From: Fidelibacterota bacterium 408169
Lineage (GTDB): Bacteria > Fidelibacterota > Marinisomatia > Marinisomatales > TCS55
NCBI GenBank assembly: GCA_002256485.1
Contig: NNSG01000006.1
Location: 106,685 to 170,684, forward strand
Length of the DNA: 64,000 nucleotides
Direction of reading: 5' to 3'
Notes under the pieces: generated by a model
Told to the model about the DNA's origin: nothing
The model's database searches: none
Seen by the model: only the letters and a program-made list of their open reading frames with translations
Shown here: positions 27,806 to 36,516 of the stretch, piece by piece
Position numbering within the stretch: position 1 is the stretch's first letter
How the letters are laid out: every line of letters starts with the position of its first letter
Position numbers and translations under genes: made by a program

Positions 27806-28492
27806 ATGAGAATTTTTAAAATAACCCTATTAACTATTATTTTTTCAACAACAAGTCTTTTTGCCGTTGGAGGAATTGGGCTACAATTGGGACAAAGTTC
27901 ATTTAGCGTTGCTGAATCCAGTCCGGAATCTGGAATCCCCGGCGTCACGTTAACTAACGGTAGTTTTGATGGAGCATATGTATTTGGCGGTTATCTATAC
28001 ATTGATGTTATTCCTTTTATTGATCTTGAAGTAGATGCAAATATTCGTGGTAACAAATATGAAATCAATTTTGAAAATGTAGCAGGTTCAATGGAACCGA
28101 TCAATTTTGCGTGGGCTAGCACAGACATTTACTATACTTTGCGGAAGAAAGTGTTTGGACTTTCAATACCGTTTCTGGCTGGGGCAAAATTGCATGCCGG
28201 CGGCGGATTTAATACTCATGTGTCAACACCCCTTGCTGATATTGATATGATAACAGAACTATTGGGCGGTGATTTGTCTGAAGGTGACCCATCAGCTGTT
28301 GAAGATAACCTTGTGGACTATTTAAAGGATAATAAAATTGACGCTTCCGGTTTTCATTTTCAGACTGGTCTTCAATTTAAACTATTGATGTTGGACACGT
28401 TTATAAATTACCGTTATACTATTGTGGAAGATGTTGTCCCGGATGCCAGTGGATTTGGCAGTATAAACCTCCGTATAGGGTTTGGTATTTAG
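27806..28492 (+). CDS. Outer-membrane beta-barrel-like protein, hypothetical
   Basis: The 228-residue protein has a clear signal peptide (MRIFKITLLTIIFSTTSLFA). Alternating amphipathic strands follow, with a final strand SINLRIGFGI of small-barrel type. GGYLYIDVIPFIDLEVDANI and HFQTGLQFKLLMLDTFINYRY look like membrane strands. I cannot name a family. AGGGAG lies 8 nt before the ATG. It is transcribed divergently from the PDZ gene across 141 bp and is followed by a strong terminator. Confidence 0.65.
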   Translation: MRIFKITLLTIIFSTTSLFAVGGIGLQLGQSSFSVAESSPESGIPGVTLTNGSFDGAYVFGGYLYIDVIPFIDLEVDANIRGNKYEINFENVAGSMEPINFAWASTDIYYTLRKKVFGLSIPFLAGAKLHAGGGFNTHVSTPLADIDMITELLGGDLSEGDPSAVEDNLVDYLKDNKIDASGFHFQTGLQFKLLMLDTFINYRYTIVEDVVPDASGFGSINLRIGFGI

Positions 28493-28512
28493 TTTTAATA
28501 ATTCACGCTGTT

Positions 28513-28545
28513 AAAAAAGGGCAGAATTCTGCCCTTTTTTTATTT
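28513..28545 (+). terminator. Bidirectional terminator
   Basis: A perfect palindrome, AAAAAAGGGCAGA/TCTGCCCTTTTTT, sits between converging genes. It reaches the stop codon of the minus-strand acylase gene at 28540, so it serves the plus-strand gene mainly. Confidence 0.88.
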
Positions 28546-30648
28546 CAGTAACAGTAGCTTTTGTGTCTGATGTTTTTCTCCGCTTTCTAATTTTACAAAA
28601 TAAACACCACTAGCAAAACCTTCCGCATTCCAGATTATTTCCTGCTCCCCCGCTAGACGTTTACCGCTAATCAAATCATCTACCAAACGTCCGCTGATAT
28701 CATAAATCAGTAGAGATACAGCATGGGTCGTCTCTACCGAAAACCGAATGGTGGTGGTGGGGTTAAAGGGATTGGGGTAAGGTGAAAACAATTTGAATTC
28801 ATTGGGTAAAATCTCAGTGCCTGTACCGGCAATTTCTTCACCAAAAAGCATTTCTTTAAAATCCCAAGCCTGATGTAAGGGCCACTGGTCATTTTTATGA
28901 TTGCTGGGAGTTCCGTCAATGTGGATCAAATCACTTTGCCCGGGAGGATTGATATTATAATCAATGATGTCTGATCCATTGAATTCATACGCAGCTTGAT
29001 ATGTCCCATGGCTACTGATTGCATTGGGGACATCTTTTACATCGTCAAGAGTCATGGTTGAAAAGGTAGTAACAAAGTTGGTTATGGCATCGACGCCATC
29101 ACAAATCCATGCACCTGAAATCCATGGACCCAAATCGCCATTGTTCCACCCAGTTGCTGGTTTATTATTCCAATTTGTAAAATATCCCAAATCCGGATTG
29201 AGTGATTGGGGTAAATCTTCAAAATCAATAAATCCGCCCCATTCTTCTGATCCATCGCCTTTATGAGGCAAATAGGGATGCACGCCATCGCTCCGATCTT
29301 GGAAGCGACCGGAATGCCAAAAACCAATGTTTTGATTTTGGTCTACCACAAAACAATTAAATGACATAGAAGCTGTACTCAAAGCATTTTCATATTCATA
29401 AATACTTGTAGCTTTATTTACATCGTAAACATATTCAGACATGAGTAACTCATCCATCCAAAATGTCATCTTGTGGGAATATACTTGATTCCAAGGTAAA
29501 TATGAACTTACAACAGGTCCATGTATGGTTCGGTAATGAGTAAATATTTCTTCTCCAACAATCATATTAATGGTATCTATAATCACTTCAAAATCCAGCC
29601 ATGCACCGTTGTGCCAGTAACCATCATTATAATCCATGCTTTGGGTTGAATCGATATACGTATCAACGTTATCGCTAACACCGCTTGTCCATGTCCAACC
29701 AACGTTTTCATTGTGGCCAAGAATTACAAAAGGCATTCCCGGAACAGACATACCACCGATATGAATAGTGGGACATTCCAGCTCGACTTCCATCGTAACA
29801 GTAGGGTTATCATATTCAGGAGCGCCCATTTGCGGGCAGCCCAATAATAAGGAATTTCCAGTTGTGGAAAAACCGGATGATACTAATGTAGCAAAGCTGC
29901 CAAATTTATAAATGAGGCCATGATCTTTTTTGAACTGCAGCATATATTCCTGCCTCGCTTCGTATTCTAATGCAACTTCTTCCGGGATGGTCATGCCAGA
30001 GTAATGCCATGTTTGGGATGCTGTTTGACCCGAACTAGGAATGGTCGTAGAACATGAAGGATCATTAACGGGTCGATTTTCATTAAACCAATCCCAGCCA
30101 TTATTTTGTAATTCATTTAATCGAGATAATTCATGTCCGCCAAATTTCCCGAAATCCCAGAGCATGTACACACCAAAAGCAGCAAGGTCTTGAATCGTAA
30201 AGGTGTCGAAATCCATATCGTCATACTGTGTGGGTTTATACATATCCGGTGATAGATTCATGGTATCCGCATAGGCATTCACGCCAGCCACATATCCTTC
30301 AAATGCGGTCCTCACTTCATCCGATAAACGATCAATCATCGTGTTTAACTCCGCCTTTGTATATCCATTTCTCCGAATATCTTTATCAAAATCCAACGCC
30401 AAGCTGCCAAACCACTCGCTCAAACGGCCAGTCCCCGCCCGGCGGTTTAAATCTATTTGATATAAGCGGTCATTGGCTTCTGCGAATCCCTGACCGAAAA
30501 ATAATGCTGCTTCGTTTTCAGCACTAATGTGGGGAACACCGTACTCGTCTCGAATGATTGTAACTGTAGTCCCATCCGGAGCAATTAGATGTTTTGTTTC
30601 AGCAAATAATACTGAAATTGAAAACAGAATGGTAATTAGATAACGCAT
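28540..30648 (-). CDS. Penicillin acylase family (S45) protein with sorting domain
   Basis: From the ATG at 30648 (AGAGAGG upstream) the protein has 702 residues: a signal peptide (MRYLITILFSISVLFA) and DEYGVPHISAENEAALFFGQGFAEANDRL, the N-terminal block of the Ntn-hydrolase acylases. The nucleophile region is around FGSFATLVSSG...LLLGCPQMG, then GHNENVGWTWTSG. The usual motif is GSNxW; here it is less regular. About 80 C-terminal residues (YPNPFNPTTTIRF...) form a T9SS-type sorting domain, so it is probably displayed or secreted. It may cleave acyl-amides such as acyl-homoserine lactones, but the substrate is unknown. Confidence 0.85.
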   Translation of the reverse strand: MRYLITILFSISVLFAETKHLIAPDGTTVTIIRDEYGVPHISAENEAALFFGQGFAEANDRLYQIDLNRRAGTGRLSEWFGSLALDFDKDIRRNGYTKAELNTMIDRLSDEVRTAFEGYVAGVNAYADTMNLSPDMYKPTQYDDMDFDTFTIQDLAAFGVYMLWDFGKFGGHELSRLNELQNNGWDWFNENRPVNDPSCSTTIPSSGQTASQTWHYSGMTIPEEVALEYEARQEYMLQFKKDHGLIYKFGSFATLVSSGFSTTGNSLLLGCPQMGAPEYDNPTVTMEVELECPTIHIGGMSVPGMPFVILGHNENVGWTWTSGVSDNVDTYIDSTQSMDYNDGYWHNGAWLDFEVIIDTINMIVGEEIFTHYRTIHGPVVSSYLPWNQVYSHKMTFWMDELLMSEYVYDVNKATSIYEYENALSTASMSFNCFVVDQNQNIGFWHSGRFQDRSDGVHPYLPHKGDGSEEWGGFIDFEDLPQSLNPDLGYFTNWNNKPATGWNNGDLGPWISGAWICDGVDAITNFVTTFSTMTLDDVKDVPNAISSHGTYQAAYEFNGSDIIDYNINPPGQSDLIHIDGTPSNHKNDQWPLHQAWDFKEMLFGEEIAGTGTEILPNEFKLFSPYPNPFNPTTTIRFSVETTHAVSLLIYDISGRLVDDLISGKRLAGEQEIIWNAEGFASGVYFVKLESGEKHQTQKLLLLK

Positions 30649-30683
30649 TTGAACCTCTCTTGCAATTTTTAAATCCGGCGAAT

Positions 30684-33600
30684 TTACAGCTTTTTTGCCA
30701 AAACAACTGTTTGGATATCTTCCCAAGTTTTGCTGCTGGATTGATCCGCTGCTTTTACTTTAATTATGTAAACGCCAATTCTTGCTAATTCACCGTTTTT
30801 TCGCTTGCCATCCCACGTTAATATATTTTCCTGGGCTGTAAACATATTCCAGTAAGGTACAGCAATGGTTCGGCCAATCACATCAAAGATCTGAATAGAG
30901 ATGACGCCATTTTCAAAGGGGAGCTTATATTTTATATAAAGCAAATCATCAAAACCATCTCCATCAGGCGAAAATGGATTGGGTTCCAGAATCAATTGTC
31001 CAGTTTTTGACAATTGTTCGTAATACACACTGTTTGTTTGGCCGGGAGTCTGTCCGGTCTCGTTTACAGCAACTGCCCAGCGAGAAGAATCACTGGATAC
31101 AAACTCCGGCCGATATTTTTCCATCGAGCGGTTTTCAACAATCCCCCAGTCTAAAGTATAAACAAGTGAATCAATAATTATGCCGGTCATATCGTATAAA
31201 TAAATTCCATCGCTTGTGTTGTTTAACCCAGGAAACCCGCCATCAGGGATTTTCCATTTTCCATTTTCTGGAAGAAATTCAGTTATGATGGAATCTGCCG
31301 CTAAAACCAAAAACTGTTCTTCAGCCAAATCTCCAAAACTGAAAATTTTAGGTGAAAGAGCATTATCGCTAATTGACCAATTATCCATTTGTACAGTATT
31401 GATGGTAACAAGTTCAACAAACTCTGCTTGTGTTGAATCAGGAACTGTCATGAATTCATTCAGAACCACATCTCCAAAATCATAGCTTACCAGGATTGAA
31501 TCACCCACAACGTCATTTGTATTATTTTCATCCCCGGGAATATCCAAGGTGATTTCAGCATAATGATAACCAGAAATAAGCGGACCAAATTCTAGTGCAT
31601 GGATAACTGTTTCTCCTGGCTCAATATTGGAAAAATCTGATAAACCATATTCCTCTCCGTCAATAGCCAGAATAATAGATCCATTAAAAGAAGTTACTCC
31701 TCTGTTTACAACTGTAGCAAAAAGTATAATAGGTTCTTCATTTTTAGGATAAAGAGGTGAATGTTGTGTGGAGTCCAAAAGCAGAGCTCCATCTAAATCA
31801 AAGAGTGCAATGGAGTTTGAAAATCCGGGAGTAATTCCGGATGAATCCGTTGACAGCCCCCAATTTGCAGAACTAAACGAAGCAAACTCCGGCCGTAATT
31901 TTTCAGTGGATATTTCATCAGATAATGGCCAATCCAAATCATAACGTAACGAATCGATAATATTGCCCGTGAGATCATAAAGGAAAATAGTGTCACCGGA
32001 ATTATTCAATGAGGGCCACCCATCTTCGGAAACAACAAAATGAGCAGAACTATTTTGAAGGGGATAAAGACTGGAATCAGCACTGAGAACAATATAATCA
32101 CCATTTTCAACTGTGAAATTCTTGATTCGTTTCATTTGCTGATTGTTATCACTAAATGACCAGCCGTTCATGTTTAATGTATTAAAGCTGACCAATTCTA
32201 TGAATTCAGTTTGATTATTATTTGGCTTGGCCATGAATTCGTTTAAGCGTACAGTACCAAAAGGAAAACGAACCTCAATACGAACAGTATCTGCATTATT
32301 AGTAATATTGCCATCATTCAATACATCCAAAGCTAAAAAAAGAACATTTTCACCGGGAGGCAGGGGTGGAATAATTAACGTTGCTAAAATTGTATCTCCG
32401 GGAGTTGGAATAGAAACGACAGTGCTGGCCAATTCATCTTCATTGTATTCAATATACATATCACCGGATAAAGCATTCTGTCCGGAATTAACCACTGGGA
32501 TAGCCAATTCTATTGAATCTGTTTGTGATGGAATAATCGGATCGAACCTGATATTTTCAAAAGCGATAGATCCATCAAAAGGCCAAGGCATGACAGAATT
32601 GCGAATTCCCGGTGTATTGCCATTTGAATCAACTGCAGGCAGCCAGCTCGCAGAATCCGCTGAAGATAGATTCGTAAATATTTTTTCCATGGATTGACCT
32701 CGATTATAATTCCAATTATCAGAATAGGTTAATGAATCAATCAATGTAATGAATGGATCATAAATACGAATGGCATCACCACCGTTGTTCAAAGCCGGGA
32801 ATGATGACAGGGGAGTTAAAAATAAACTAGAGTCCGGAATTGAAAACAAAAGTGCGGAGTCAGCAGCAATAACAATATAGTTTTGATCTTCAACGATTAT
32901 CTCACCAAACAAAACAGGATTATTATTTTGATCAGCAATGCTCCATCCGGCAAGGGATAAAAATTCATCACCATGATAAAACAATTCAACGAATTCCGTT
33001 TCCCCGCTTTCAGGATAAGGCAGAAATTCATTAATAGTAAACAGTCCTGTAGAAAAACGAATGCCGAAAGAAACAGTATAATTATTATTGGTTGTATCCT
33101 GATCACCGCTGATAACAAAATGAACATCTAAATTCTTTTGCCCCGAAGAAAACGGACCAACAACTGAAGAAAAGTTTGTGGTATCCAATTCATTCAAGGA
33201 ACTGATAAATATAGATTCAAGGATATCGTTCCCATCCCATATTTCAATATCACCGGAAATGGTTGTGCGGCCTCTATTGGTTACATATCCGTGGATAGTT
33301 ACAGTCTCACTGCTGTTAGCAATTTCCGGTTCAGCAACCAACGAATCAGCAATCAACTCACCATCAATCATAAATGGTTCCACACTATTTATGCTGCCGG
33401 GAGTCCCCAGAGAATCTTGACTCGGTAACCAGTTTACATTTGTGTTGGGTAATTCGATGCGCACTTTTTCAATTGAAAACCCATCAATTACGATATCTGT
33501 CCAACCGATAGAATCTTGTACTGCGCCCGTAGATGATATAAGAAACAAGGAATCACTTGTGGAAAGACTATTGCCGATGCTGGAGTCGTCAACTTTAATC

Positions 33601-33917
33601 AGCACAACTCCTACCGGGATAGAATCTGCGTAAATTCCCGTATTGAAGTTGTAATCCCCTTCAAAGATTATTCCGTAGGATTCGGGCGGAATGATTAGAC
33701 CATAACCGGAATCATGCAACGCATCTGTTGATGATCGGTCACGGATCTGCCAGCCTGAAAGGTCAACAGAGTCCGATGTGGAAAGGTTAAATATTTCTAC
33801 AAATTCATTGGGTGAATCAGTCCCGTCCAGATCATACATGATTTCGGTGATACGGATTTGTCCGGAAATGAAACATGAAAATAGTATAAACAGCCATCCA
33901 TATTTAAAAAACCGCAA
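30684..33917 (-). CDS. Large surface protein with lamin-tail repeats and FlgD-like C-terminus
   Basis: This 1077-residue protein has a signal peptide (about 1-19). Four lamin-tail (LTD) domains follow, recognisable by repeating blocks such as EFVEIFN, LSGWxIxD, DYIVIAADS and FPALNNGGDAI. They alternate with CARDB-like segments (VVNRG.T..., GxxNN..D). The C-terminus EPNPFSPDGDGFDDLLYI...GVYIIKVKA is the FlgD-like/gliding-motility-type sorting domain. Proteins of this design are exported to the surface in Bacteroidota relatives; the function is adhesive or structural by inference. It is 35 bp upstream of the acylase, the same type of cargo. Confidence 0.85.
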   Translation of the reverse strand: MRFFKYGWLFILFSCFISGQIRITEIMYDLDGTDSPNEFVEIFNLSTSDSVDLSGWQIRDRSSTDALHDSGYGLIIPPESYGIIFEGDYNFNTGIYADSIPVGVVLIKVDDSSIGNSLSTSDSLFLISSTGAVQDSIGWTDIVIDGFSIEKVRIELPNTNVNWLPSQDSLGTPGSINSVEPFMIDGELIADSLVAEPEIANSSETVTIHGYVTNRGRTTISGDIEIWDGNDILESIFISSLNELDTTNFSSVVGPFSSGQKNLDVHFVISGDQDTTNNNYTVSFGIRFSTGLFTINEFLPYPESGETEFVELFYHGDEFLSLAGWSIADQNNNPVLFGEIIVEDQNYIVIAADSALLFSIPDSSLFLTPLSSFPALNNGGDAIRIYDPFITLIDSLTYSDNWNYNRGQSMEKIFTNLSSADSASWLPAVDSNGNTPGIRNSVMPWPFDGSIAFENIRFDPIIPSQTDSIELAIPVVNSGQNALSGDMYIEYNEDELASTVVSIPTPGDTILATLIIPPLPPGENVLFLALDVLNDGNITNNADTVRIEVRFPFGTVRLNEFMAKPNNNQTEFIELVSFNTLNMNGWSFSDNNQQMKRIKNFTVENGDYIVLSADSSLYPLQNSSAHFVVSEDGWPSLNNSGDTIFLYDLTGNIIDSLRYDLDWPLSDEISTEKLRPEFASFSSANWGLSTDSSGITPGFSNSIALFDLDGALLLDSTQHSPLYPKNEEPIILFATVVNRGVTSFNGSIILAIDGEEYGLSDFSNIEPGETVIHALEFGPLISGYHYAEITLDIPGDENNTNDVVGDSILVSYDFGDVVLNEFMTVPDSTQAEFVELVTINTVQMDNWSISDNALSPKIFSFGDLAEEQFLVLAADSIITEFLPENGKWKIPDGGFPGLNNTSDGIYLYDMTGIIIDSLVYTLDWGIVENRSMEKYRPEFVSSDSSRWAVAVNETGQTPGQTNSVYYEQLSKTGQLILEPNPFSPDGDGFDDLLYIKYKLPFENGVISIQIFDVIGRTIAVPYWNMFTAQENILTWDGKRKNGELARIGVYIIKVKAADQSSSKTWEDIQTVVLAKKL

Positions 33918-33921
33918 TCCA

Positions 33922-34347
33922 CTACTCTACGTTTCTGCTTTTCAAAAATTCCTTAATGCGCTTGCAGACTGTTTCCCGTGTTTCCCGAAATGCATCAAAA
34001 TATTCATCATTTGCATCCCAACCTGAAAAAGGATCTTTGATGCTCCAATGCAGTCTTTCAATATCACCGGGAAAGGTAGGGCAAACTTGATTGGCATGAT
34101 CGCACACTGTAATAACAATATCAATTCCTTTGTCCAAAAAATAATCGATGGGATCGGATGTTTGCTCTGAAATGTCAATCCCCCATTCGCTCATTACTAT
34201 TATGGCCATAGGATGAACATGAGAGGGATGGCTCCCAGCACTGAAAACGTCAAATTCATCTCCTGCAGCATCTTTTAAAATTCCTTCTGCAATTTGGGAG
34301 CGACATGAATTCCCCGTACAAACAAATAATACTTTAGGCTTTTCCAT
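33922..34347 (-). CDS. arsC: Arsenate reductase, thioredoxin-coupled (low-MW phosphatase fold)
   Basis: This 141-residue protein has the P-loop CTGNSCRS with Cys10, Cys15 and Arg16, and the redox pair Cys82 and Cys89 in TVCDHANQVCP. Asp in IKDPFSG is the general acid. These three cysteines define the thioredoxin-linked ArsC family that reduces arsenate to arsenite in the cytoplasm. No arsB, acr3 or arsR is seen nearby, so export must be encoded elsewhere. It lies 4 bp upstream of the lamin-tail gene. Confidence 0.9.
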   Translation of the reverse strand: MEKPKVLFVCTGNSCRSQIAEGILKDAAGDEFDVFSAGSHPSHVHPMAIIVMSEWGIDISEQTSDPIDYFLDKGIDIVITVCDHANQVCPTFPGDIERLHWSIKDPFSGWDANDEYFDAFRETRETVCKRIKEFLKSRNVE

Positions 34348-34607
34348 AATTATAATTTTGCCTTAAGTAGTTAGTCATATCAACAACTATCTGGGAACAT
34401 TCCGGTTTTGGTTTTAAGTAATAATATGTATCATTGACAATGTTTTTTTATAAGGTGGTAGAAAAAATATTCTTTTTAGTCATCGACACAATCGGTTGAT
34501 TGGCCATAACGTAAGATGAAAAAGAATGCATATACAGGTTTCGTAACCAATAACCGTTAAACGATTATATTTGACGGTAGAAGCATGTAAATTTTCACCT
34601 GTTAGAA
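34348..34607. other. Divergent intergenic region
   Basis: This 260-bp AT-rich stretch lies between divergent arsC and the methyltransferase gene. I see no ORF or hairpin terminator. It should hold promoters for both, but no spacing-correct -35/-10 pair is convincing. Confidence 0.4.
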
Positions 34608-35429
34608 ATGGATAAAGAACACCTCAACCCCCTATTTTCCAATCCCTTGGAGCCTTTCCCGGGTTTATCGGTAGATGACCTTAATCGTTATTTACCTGCG
34701 ATACGCAAGGTAGATGAAGTTATTATGACGCTGGAAACCATGGAGGAAGGCTTATTTCTTGCGGATGCATTGGAAGGATTAAAGAGGCTTCCTGAAAAGT
34801 CCATTGACCTGATTCTAACCGCTCCCCCTGTAAGCCCATGGCGGAATATTGGTGCTCAAGGCCAAAAAATGACACTTCAGGAATATTATACATGGAATAA
34901 TAAATGGTTGCAGGAAAGCCAACGTGTGTTAAAAAATACAGGAGCAATTTATTTACTGTGCGGATGGCGTTTTTCAGGAATGTATCATGCACTGTTAAGC
35001 GATTATTTCAGGGTTCAGACTCGGATAACATGGCGAGATAGAAAAGCCAGGGACACAACACAAGAAACAACATGGTTCAATGAAATAGGTGATATTTGGA
35101 TGGCCACCAAAACGGGTGATTTTGTTTTTGACAGGGAAATGATAACAAATGATATAAAAATAGCGAATTCCCAAACAAATGAAAATATGTCGAATCTCTG
35201 GCTGGAATATTTCACAGCTGGTTCTAATCAAGAAAAAGGTGACCTTCCGGAGATGCTCTTGGAAAAAATTCTCAAGGCCAGCAGCTTTAAGCTTAGCTGG
35301 GTTGTAGATCCATTCATGCGCAAAGGCAGTGTTGGCGTTGCTGCAAAAAATAAGGGCAGGCGGTTTATAGGGTTTGAAACAGACCAGGACAATCTGCTTC
35401 TTTCCATGAAACGAATCGATCAATCATAA
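34608..35429 (+). CDS. DNA methyltransferase-like protein with degenerate catalytic motifs
   Basis: This 273-residue protein has the fold order of beta-class DNA N6/N4 methyltransferases: FLADALEGLKRLPEKSIDLIL, a central target region, then VVDPFMRKGSVGVAA and GRRFIGFETD at the C-terminus. The catalytic motif IV, normally (D/N/S)PP(Y/F/W), is APPV at 72-75. The SAM motif, normally DPFxGxGTT, is DPFMRKGSV at 234-242. Both changes predict weak or no activity. No restriction gene is adjacent. It may be a decayed solitary methyltransferase or have a new role. Confidence 0.78.
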   Translation: MDKEHLNPLFSNPLEPFPGLSVDDLNRYLPAIRKVDEVIMTLETMEEGLFLADALEGLKRLPEKSIDLILTAPPVSPWRNIGAQGQKMTLQEYYTWNNKWLQESQRVLKNTGAIYLLCGWRFSGMYHALLSDYFRVQTRITWRDRKARDTTQETTWFNEIGDIWMATKTGDFVFDREMITNDIKIANSQTNENMSNLWLEYFTAGSNQEKGDLPEMLLEKILKASSFKLSWVVDPFMRKGSVGVAAKNKGRRFIGFETDQDNLLLSMKRIDQS

Positions 35430-35459
35430 ATAATTAGTATAACAAAAGAAGGAGTTCAA

Positions 35460-35903
35460 ATGAGTTTATCTGCTCAAATTCAAAAAGATATGTACGTTGC
35501 TATGAAAAGCGGTGAAAAAGAAAAGGCAACAACCTTAAGAGGTGCTTTTTCAAAACTAAAAGATAAACGTATAGAGAAACGTGACGATTTGAATGAACAG
35601 GAGGAAATGCAAGTGATTAAAACACTGGTGAAACAGCGTAATGAAGCTATTGAAATGTATACCAAAGCCAAACGTGAAGATCTTGTTTCAAAAGAACTAG
35701 CAGAGAGGGAAGCGCTTGAAATATACTTGCCCCAAATGATGAATACAGAAGAATTAGACGTTCTGATAAATACTGTTATTAACGAAACGGGAGCTGCATC
35801 CATGTCGGATTTTGGTAAAGTGATGCCCGTTGTCATGCAGCGTTCCGAAGGAAAAGCTGATGGGAAATTGGTGCAATCCTTGGTTCGGGGAAAATTGAGT
35901 TGA
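35460..35903 (+). CDS. GatB/YqeY domain protein
   Basis: The 147-residue, mostly helical protein opens SLSAQIQKDMYVAMKSGEK and contains KRRxEAIEMY-type (VKQRNEAIEMYTKAKRED) and LPQMM. It ends SDFGKVMPVVMQRSEGKADGKLVQSLVRGKL, the conserved tail of YqeY. The domain also occurs at the C-terminus of GatB, the tRNA amidotransferase subunit. The free-standing form is of uncertain function. AGGAG lies 8 nt before the ATG. It precedes cvpA and dnaG. Confidence 0.9.
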   Translation: MSLSAQIQKDMYVAMKSGEKEKATTLRGAFSKLKDKRIEKRDDLNEQEEMQVIKTLVKQRNEAIEMYTKAKREDLVSKELAEREALEIYLPQMMNTEELDVLINTVINETGAASMSDFGKVMPVVMQRSEGKADGKLVQSLVRGKLS

Positions 35904-35973
35904 ACGATGAAACGGTTTTCGGTAACTGACACATTGCTCGTATTGTTTTTACGAGCTTCATAAACGCTTAATA

Positions 35974-36516
35974 ATGATTCTATTTCTAGATATATTAACA
36001 ACAATTTTTATTATTTCCCTGGGAATCATTGGTTATAAACGTGGTCTTGTGGAAGAACTGGGACGCCTGCTGGGATTGTTATTAGCCATTTCGTTTGCCT
36101 GGGGTTATTATGTAGAATTATCCGGAATTGTATTGAACATATTTAATATTAATCCCTGGGTAGTCATGGTCTTTTGTTTTACGATTGTATTTTTGATGGT
36201 ACTTTTTCTAGCTAGACTTGTAACCAAATTCATTCACGTATTGCTGTTATCAAAGAGTACGAAATTATTAAATAGAGGTATGGGGTTTGTTTTTGGAGCT
36301 ATTAAAGCAATGTTAATTGTAATGGTATTTATTTGGGCATTGGATATTTCTCAAAAAAAGGAATGGACAAAAATTATTCATGCTGAATCAACCATAGCTG
36401 AATTCATGACCTCAAATCGATTAAAAATTATTAACGTGTTTAATTTGCAGGATCCTGTTGCAAAAGGGGAAAAATTTGTTCAAGAATTAATGGAAGCGTC
36501 GGAAGAGGAATTATAA
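35974..36516 (+). CDS. CvpA family membrane protein
   Basis: The 180-residue protein has four transmembrane helices and the CvpA opening pattern (LDILTTIFIISLGIIGYKRGLVEELGRLLGLLL). GMGFVFGAIKAMLIVMVF in the third helix is also typical. CvpA is linked to colicin V production and envelope homeostasis. It overlaps dnaG by one base, so the two are probably co-translated. Confidence 0.85.
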   Translation: MILFLDILTTIFIISLGIIGYKRGLVEELGRLLGLLLAISFAWGYYVELSGIVLNIFNINPWVVMVFCFTIVFLMVLFLARLVTKFIHVLLLSKSTKLLNRGMGFVFGAIKAMLIVMVFIWALDISQKKEWTKIIHAESTIAEFMTSNRLKIINVFNLQDPVAKGEKFVQELMEASEEEL

